The notes under the pieces are model-generated. The model saw only the letters and a list, made by a program, of their open reading frames with translations, did no database searches and was not told where the DNA came from. From Apium graveolens (taxonomy: Eukaryota; Streptophyta; Magnoliopsida; Apiales; Apiaceae), in assembly GCF_009905375.1 (NCBI RefSeq), contig NC_133648.1:307040565-307104564 (forward strand): DNA of 64,000 nt. The letters run 5' to 3'. This document shows, one piece after another, positions 58,114 to 64,000 of the stretch. Position 1 is the first letter of the stretch; every line of letters begins with the position of its first letter. The translations under genes and the position numbers were made by a program.

Positions 58114-58719
58114 CTATCCATGGAGCGAATTGTAGCTATTGATCAAAGCCAACGCATTGCTTGTCAACTGAACGACATTTATAATTCTTCCCCTGACTAC
58201 ATTCTTGGTGTTCCCGGATTTCCCAGCAAAACCATCCATGCAAGTGTTCTCGTCTGTTAGTGCGGCACTGACCCAGGTTTGTATGTCACTTATCAAGAGT
58301 CTGTATTTTGGGGAACCACTGAGCTCATTCATCTCTCCCATAGATCTTTTGAGCTCATCTATCGAGTCAGTTAACTCTTCAAGACAATCTTTCATTGGCC
58401 CTACTTCTTTAGGCTTCAGGCCTGGAGATTTGGACAGCCTTTGCATGGCAGCAGATGTCGAAACCACGTGACTCAGAGCGATAGAGAGAGCCGTCTGAGC
58501 TAGAAGCCTGGGACTAGTCTGGATAGCACTAGTGTGACTTGAAAGTGAGGTAAAGCAGAGACTAGGGTAAGTTGTGGTACTACAAGAAGTTTTGATGAAA
58601 TCTGTGCTTGCCTTTTCGGCCCCGTAGTTGATAGCCAAGCTTGAGTTGATGTAGAAATTAAGAGAAATGACTAGAACAAGAAAAGTAGCAGGAGAAATCT
58701 TAATTGAAAAGCCCTCCAT
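58114..58719 (-). CDS. PMEI-like secreted protein (21 kDa protein family), gene 3
   Basis: Intact intronless ORF of 201 residues. Residues 1-29 are a signal peptide (ATFLVLVISLNFYINSS, likely cut after LA). The PMEI domain follows with cysteines at 46, 55, 112 and 160 (SCSTTTYPSLC, KDCLEEL, NTCMDGF), the two disulfides of the family. Length and cysteine spacing equal gene 1; the proteins are about 80% alike by eye and share the C-terminus NSLHG. Predicted role is inhibition of apoplastic pectin methylesterase or a related enzyme, by family knowledge only. CTATAAATAG lies 83-92 bp upstream. It is the most diverged of the three, with HVV for QVV and a QRLSKSPG segment. The downstream flank is not shared with genes 1 and 2 beyond a few dozen bases. 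Confidence 0.93.
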   Translation of the reverse strand: MEGFSIKISPATFLVLVISLNFYINSSLAINYGAEKASTDFIKTSCSTTTYPSLCFTSLSSHTSAIQTSPRLLAQTALSIALSHVVSTSAAMQRLSKSPGLKPKEVGPMKDCLEELTDSIDELKRSMGEMNELSGSPKYRLLISDIQTWVSAALTDENTCMDGFAGKSGNTKNVVRGRIINVVQLTSNALALINSYNSLHG

Positions 58720-58801
58720 TTGTCACTTCTGTTTGTAGGAGTTTTAAGGTTATAGAATATGAATTTATTGAGTGATGAAAGTGGAGATAGAGGTTGCCTA
58801 G

Positions 58802-58811
58802 CTATTTATAG
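58802..58811 (-). promoter_or_regulatory. TATA box of PMEI gene 3
   Basis: Minus-strand CTATAAATAG, 83-92 bp before the ATG, in the same relative place as in gene 1. Confidence 0.75.
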
Positions 58812-60219
58812 GAGCTTTGGATAAGATTCAGAGGATATTTGTTAAAAGAAATAAAGATAATGCAAGGGAGCAGCATCTCAGTTAATTAAGGCCTAGTTGG
58901 TGATTAAGAAGACCTTTTCTTTTTGTCGAATAGAATAGCGGAGAATGATATATCAAGTGGTAACTGAAAGAAGAGCAAAGGGCTGTATAACTTGCAAATT
59001 AATGAATGAATGAAACAGTTTGGTCTAATACACTGAACTGGTGTGACTGGATTGGAGAGTCGCTAGAGACTGGGGCATGGGCAACAAGGAGAATGCAAGT
59101 TGAAGAACTTTCCAGGCTGGGCCGCTTTGATGTTGTGTGTCTCCTCATGGTTTGGATTAGAGTGGAAAACAGACACTACTGCAATCTCACAATATCTAGC
59201 GTCGAAATATCTAACTTGCTTGCCGCTCCTTTGGTTTCTCAATGTTGAACAGCTCGTGTCCTCATTCTGTGTCGACCAACTTGCAGTAACAGCGTCAACA
59301 AAAGATTCGATTATTGGATGCGTAATTAATAGCAAAAAATTATAGTACCGGAGGGATCAAGTGTGAATGATTTCTCTTATATCCCAGTTGTAGTTTAAGT
59401 GTAAATGATATTTTATGTTATTTAAGTAGGACAAGTTAAACTTTTTATATATTATCCGTTTTGACAATTACCCATAACAACAAGCTGATAATGTTATTGT
59501 ATATATTAGCATGCTATTTTGTACTTGTTATCAAACATGTTTAGTGTAGAAACGCAGCCACTAATTATAATTAATTTATTCTAAATTTTTCTAATCAAAC
59601 TTTAAATCAAAGAGGTCGGTCCTGATGAGAATGCAACTAAGAAAATGTGAATCATGCAATGAACTTGAACAATTACACACAAAAAGCCAACAAGCTTGGT
59701 TGCAAATTTTATATATTATTTATTTGTTTTACATACATGATACATACAACTACAATCTCCCCCTCCAGAAAATGCGACTCTCCAACTCCACCTTACGTGA
59801 TTGACCGTACAATACTCAAGCTTTGACCTTCTTTTAACGGCCACTCTTGTTGCTAGTATCTAAATATTTTAGTCTCATTTTCATGCATACTTTCCCACGA
59901 TACTGAATATCGGAACTACTTCGTCTAATTGTCGCATTATGGCTACTAATTTTATCTTCTTCTTCCTTCTAGATTCAGTCTTTCAGATTAATCCAGCTTC
60001 TTATGTAATTTGATTTTCGAGATTATCAGACTACTTGTGTAATCATCGAATTACTCCAAATATGTTGTCCATATATCATTTTTATTTTTGGCACATCAAT
60101 GAGAAACACAATATCGGGCTTAAATATACGTAATGTACTTCGAGATATATGGTTTCTGTATAAAATTTTGTAGATATACAAGTCATATATATATGTTATG
60201 ATTTAGGCACATATGTATG
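58812..60219. other. Upstream region of gene 3, then intergenic DNA
   Basis: 59100-59260 holds blocks related to the upstream region of gene 1 (TTTGGATTAGAGTGGAAAAC, CTACTGCAATCTCACAATAT, CTTGCCGC). ORFs crossing it are not convincing. From 59340 to 60219 no gene or repeat is recognised. Confidence 0.45.
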
Positions 60220-63200
60220 CAGTGGCGGACGCAGAAACTTTTTTCAGAGAGGTCCTAATTTATAATACTATACCAAAACTAAAATTCAAATTTCAACTCA
60301 GCGTCAAAACTATAATTAAAATGTTTTGTACTTACATAAAATAGAGGCTAGCAGAGGCACTATTCAATCTGTGCATAAATACGGTAAATCCGTCCTTCGT
60401 GACTTCATATTCTGGAAATGCTGGATGATTACCTCATTTTCAATACTTATGAAAAGTTCTTTCTCGATATAACACACCAAGCAATCAGTAAAAAATTCAT
60501 CCCCCATTTTGTTCCGCAAATTAGTCTTGATAATGTTCATAGCTGAAAATGCACGCTCCATACTTGCTGTAGCAACCGGTAAAACAAAAATAAGCTCCAG
60601 CTGAAGATATACTAATGGAAAACTCCTGTCAAAACCTACATCAACCATCTTTTTAGCAAGATCCCCTATATTTTGCAATTTCAGAATTGCTGCATTTATC
60701 TCCATTTCAGATAACCACATTTTCAATTCTTCTTTAAGTTCCATAAGATCAGATGGTGAGAATTCTTGTGGGTATAACTCTGCAAGTCGAATTACCTTTG
60801 CAAGATCAAAGTTTGCGAAAGAATTTCTTGGGTCCAGGAAAGCAACACATAACAATAATTCTGTACTTGACTCCGAGAAACGATTCTCCATTTCTTGACT
60901 AATACGATCAACAACTTGACAAAAATATGACAACCCGAAAATGATGAAAATAAGTGGTAGCTTGTTTACCTCGAATCCGACCAAGAACATTATCTTCCAT
61001 ATTTGGAATGTTAATTTTTTGTTCTAAACAAAATGTAGATACCTCCTCCAACAGCTCATCCCAGCCACTTTCTCTCAAATTTTGTAATTGTTTTTTCACA
61101 TATGAAACCATACTCATAACTTGGATTATATTTTGATCTTTTTGTTGCAATAATTGTGATAGAGAATTTGCCATCCCCAAAACTACCTTCATCAAATGGG
61201 CAATGAAAATAAACTCATACTTTTCTATTTTGTCAATTAAGCCAACTACCTTACCTTTACTTTTCCTCTCATTCCCGTCCTCGTAATATTTGTAAGAACC
61301 AGAATCATAGCTGACCACATAGAAAGAAGGCGGATGATTGTTTTGTAATGTGAACCCCATGGCGTGTCACCTGGCCGAGTTAAGCTGTTTTCTTGATTCA
61401 GTCCTCTTCCACTAGAAATATCACCATGTTCTAAACGTGCAACCATATCTTCATGTTATTTTTGTCTAAGCTCATCCTTTCTTTTGCACGAAGCGCCAAC
61501 CGCATTAGTAATCAAAGACAAGTAATCAAAGAAATCACTAATAAACTGATTCCCTTCTGCAATAGTCATAACTACTAGCTGGAGTTGATGGGAAAAGCAA
61601 TGAATATATCTGGCATATGGATTTTCATTTAAAATTAGAGTCTTTAAACCATTAAGCTCGCCCCGCATGTTTGAAGCCCCATCGTATCCCTGGCCCCTAA
61701 CTTTTGATATTGACAAACCATGCATAGCAAAAAAATTATCAACATCATCTTTTAAAGAAAATGTAGTGGTGTCCTTGACATGAACCACTCCAAAAAATTG
61801 CTCAACGACCTCCCCGAGTTTGTTTACATATCTCAAAACGATCGCCATTTGCTCTTTTACAGAATTGTCACGAGCTTCATCAAGTAATAAAGAAAAGAAT
61901 TTGTCTCCAATATCACAAATTATTGCTTTTGTTGTTTCTGATGCACAAGCATTAACAATTTGTTTTTGAATAGAAGGAGCCGTAATTTGATGATTTGCCG
62001 GCGCATTATCTTTGACAACTTTTCCCACATCAGGATTACGGAGGCTGTACCATGAAAGTATCTCCAGAAAATTACCTCTATATATGGAAGACAAAGACTC
62101 GTCTTGTCTGCGAAATGCTAATCCTAGTCCAAGAAGCAGGCGCGCTACATCTACACTTGCTATCAAACGGGCACGATAAGCAGCACCTATATTTTCAGTT
62201 CCTGTAGAAAATCTTCTTGTCACACTTTGTCGCTGATCTTTAAAAGCCAAATAGAGAGTTTGTGCGTTCCTGTGTATACTCCCTTCCTTTCCTACATGAT
62301 TCTTAAATTTTTCATTAGCCTTCTTCCAATTTCGGAATCCTTTATGTGTAAAAACTTTATCCTTTTTTTTAAGCAGACACTATATTCCAACCAATCTATT
62401 ATTATACCACTCAATTTGAAAACCTCTATCCTTGTCCCCGCATAAAATTTTCGGAAAGGTATGAGTAATTGGCTGACAAGGACCTGTTAACACATATTTT
62501 CGCCTCACATCATCCTGTATTCTTGGATCGTAGGAATTGATGGGCTTGCGCAATGCTGGATTACCTATAATATCATCAGAAGGAACATTAATTTCAGTAC
62601 ACGGTCTTTTGCTGCTCGATTCACCAATATTTACATTATGCGGCTCACTACTGGAGGCATTCCCTGTATCTTGGATTACATATTTATCCATATGATATGG
62701 CAGAAGTCACAGAATAATCTACACCAAGTCCTTTTCTGCAACAAAAGTGTACAATTTTAATTTGCAAATAAACTAATCTAGTAAACTAACTTTTGATTAT
62801 ATTCAAGCAACAAGTTTTATGTATTTTACATTAAAAATCAATTATTTTTATCCTAAAACCAACTATGAACACTAAGAATCAAGATTTAAGACCTTTAAAA
62901 TTAGAACATTTTCCCATCACTCTAAAATCAAAATTAGGGTCTAGGTAGAATAAGAATTACTAGTTTTCTGATTCAAAAAAAAAATAAAATTGAAATTAGG
63001 TATTTAGAAATTAGGGGTTTTACCTTATATTGGTGGACAGATGACTGATAATGGCAGCTTTGAATCTTGATTGTGGAAAATTAAGATAGAACACCACCAG
63101 GGTCCAGGAGGCAGAAGAAAGAATTTTCAATCGTGTTCGCCCAAGTGTATTTGTAGTCTGTAGATGAAGAAGAACACAGGAGAATGATATTGAATGTGTT

Positions 63201-63352
63201 TTCTCCTCTAATATATGCAGCAAACGATGTAGTATTATATTATATATATTTTTTTTATATTAAAAACTCAAAACGACGTTATTTTGCAATCGAAAATAGT
63301 CCCCAACTCAGGGGGGACCAGGGACCCCCTGGACCCCCCAGATCCGCCTCTG
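60220..63352 (-). mobile_element. hAT-type DNA transposon, 3.1 kb, defective
   Basis: Terminal inverted repeats: CAGTGGCGGACGCAG at the left, and CAGAGGCGGATCTGG as the reverse complement of the right end (63338-63352). A hAT transposase lies inside on the minus strand. The 8-bp flanks (TATGTATG and CATGGAAG) match only at 5 of 8, so the duplication has decayed or an end is slightly misplaced. Confidence 0.85.
60364..62691 (-). pseudogene. hAT transposase (DUF4371 / dimerisation type), broken
   Basis: From the ATG at 62691: a variable N-terminus (MDKYVIQDTGNASSSEP), then a TTF-type region (YVLTGPCQPITHTFPKIL...FQIEWYNNRL). A stop lies at 62377-62379, and the cysteine part of the zinc finger appears deleted. 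A DUF4371-type RNase-H-like core follows (62250-61456: LLDEARDNSVKEQMAIVLRY, GQGYDGASNMRGELNGL, YIHCFSHQLQLVVM). Frame changes near 61360 and 60925 precede the C-terminal hAT dimerisation domain (LIFVLPVATASMERAFSAMN, LRNKMGDEFFTDCLV). It resembles plant 'zinc finger MYM-type 1-like' transposases. It cannot encode an intact protein. Confidence 0.88.
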
Positions 63353-63734
63353 CATGGAAGTCCATTATCATCTTATGACACATAACTATTTGATAACATC
63401 ACCACAATAGTCTTCTTATAACTATTGGAGAGTGATTCAAAAAACCAGTTAAGTTAGAGTGAGCAAATCAGAGTGGGCAATACATATATTTCAATATTTC
63501 CTCTTTTGTAGTTTCATTTTAGATAATAACTGGTAGCAGTTTTTTAGCATATTAGGCATAGTGGGTTGCTAGTTTCTCTCCATTATCCCGTAGTTGCATT
63601 GTGGGATGCTATGCAAAGCCTGCATATAAAGTTTTGTTGCATGTTTCCTTTTTTATGCTGAACTAAAGTTTCATTCTAGCAATTTACTAGTATTTTATTA
63701 TGCTCATTATCTGTAGTAAAAAAATCTAACATTG
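63353..63734 (+). repeat. Flank and 5' LTR of a Copia element
   Basis: An LTR, probably starting near 63423 (TTGGAGAGTGATTC), ends at about 63731 (ATCTAACA), just before a Met primer-binding site. The exact start is uncertain. Confidence 0.55.
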
Positions 63735-63746
63735 TGGTATCAGAGC
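63735..63746 (+). promoter_or_regulatory. Primer-binding site, initiator-Met tRNA
   Basis: TGGTATCAGAGC, exact complement of the initiator-Met tRNA end. Confidence 0.9.
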
Positions 63747-63779
63747 AAGGTTCGATTAAGCAACTGGGCAACATCAATT

Positions 63780-64000
63780 ATGGTATATAGTTCAGGGAAC
63801 ATCTCGCATGCAATGATTCCACAATTCTCCGGAGAAAGTTACGACTTTTGGAGCATAAAATTGAGGACCTTATTCAAGTCAATGGAGCTGTGGGATCTTG
63901 TTGAGAAAGGATACTCGGACCGAGATAGTGATGCAAGCAGATTGAGGAAAAATAAGAAAAAGGATGCTAAGGCCTTATTTTTCATTCAGCAAGCAATGCA
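63780..64000 (+). CDS. Copia gag, N-terminal part, cut by the window end
   Basis: An open frame of 73 codons from ATG 63780 runs off the window. It encodes IPQFSGESYDFWSIKLRTLF, SMELWDLVEKGYSD and KDAKALFFIQQAM, the standard N-terminal Copia gag pattern (DUF4219/UBN2). No lesion is visible in the part present. Whether the rest of the element is intact cannot be judged here. Confidence 0.85.
   Translation, partial: MVYSSGNISHAMIPQFSGESYDFWSIKLRTLFKSMELWDLVEKGYSDRDSDASRLRKNKKKDAKALFFIQQAM

Noticed and set aside
58205..58471. Plus-strand ORF overlapping PMEI gene 3
   Set aside because: It is the antisense shadow of a conserved secreted-protein gene.

Overview
The window reads as plant nuclear DNA from a eudicot with a repeat-rich genome. 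It is AT-rich, packed with nested LTR retrotransposons whose primer-binding sites match initiator-Met tRNA, and also holds a SINE, Helitrons, a hAT element, MITE-like palindromes and a tandem satellite. The only host genes I can support are three paralogues of a pectin methylesterase inhibitor (PMEI)-like / '21 kDa protein' family, all on the minus strand. The best-known '21 kDa protein' of this type is from carrot, so an umbellifer (Apiaceae) or another asterid is a reasonable guess, but that is inference. I see no tRNA or rRNA gene and no CRISPR array.

Layout. 1-5,896: AT-rich DNA, a satellite of 14 monomers of about 176 bp (691-3095), a region rich in CGACC/GGTCG motifs, a long-inverted-repeat DNA element (3610-4953) holding a SINE with a perfect 11-bp target-site duplication (TSD), and the 5' part of a Helitron. 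5,897-20,830: a 14.9-kb SIRE/Maximus-type Copia element with 611-bp LTRs and a GAATA TSD. Its gag-pol is broken, a 1,665-bp solo LTR (TSD GAAAG) sits in its reverse transcriptase, and its long 3' region carries two non-gag-pol ORFs. 20,831-23,366: Helitron remnants around a segment of another LTR family. 23,814-24,422: PMEI gene 1. 24,423-29,690: intergenic DNA with two minisatellites, a palindromic MITE and an RNase H-like remnant. 29,690-42,100: truncated and nested retroelements, including a TRIM with 231-bp LTRs. 42,293-42,902: PMEI copy 2, a pseudogene whose 5' leader is cut by a Copia LTR. 42,961-56,755: that Copia element, split by a 9.6-kb minus-strand chromovirus (Tekay/Del type) and ending in an inverted piece of its own LTR. 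58,114-58,719: PMEI gene 3. 60,220-63,352: a decayed hAT transposon. 63,353-64,000: the start of another Copia element.

How it fits together. An ancestral tandem array of small, intronless, secreted PMEI-like genes has been pulled apart by waves of insertion. Genes 1 and 3 keep intact ORFs, all four conserved cysteines, a TATA box and a similar upstream block. Copy 2 has a frameshift, an in-frame stop, loss of both cysteines of the second disulfide, and a retrotransposon between its ATG and the expected TATA position. Nearly every transposon ORF carries stops or frameshifts, so little here looks able to move by itself. All family and lineage names come from motifs read by eye; no database search was run.
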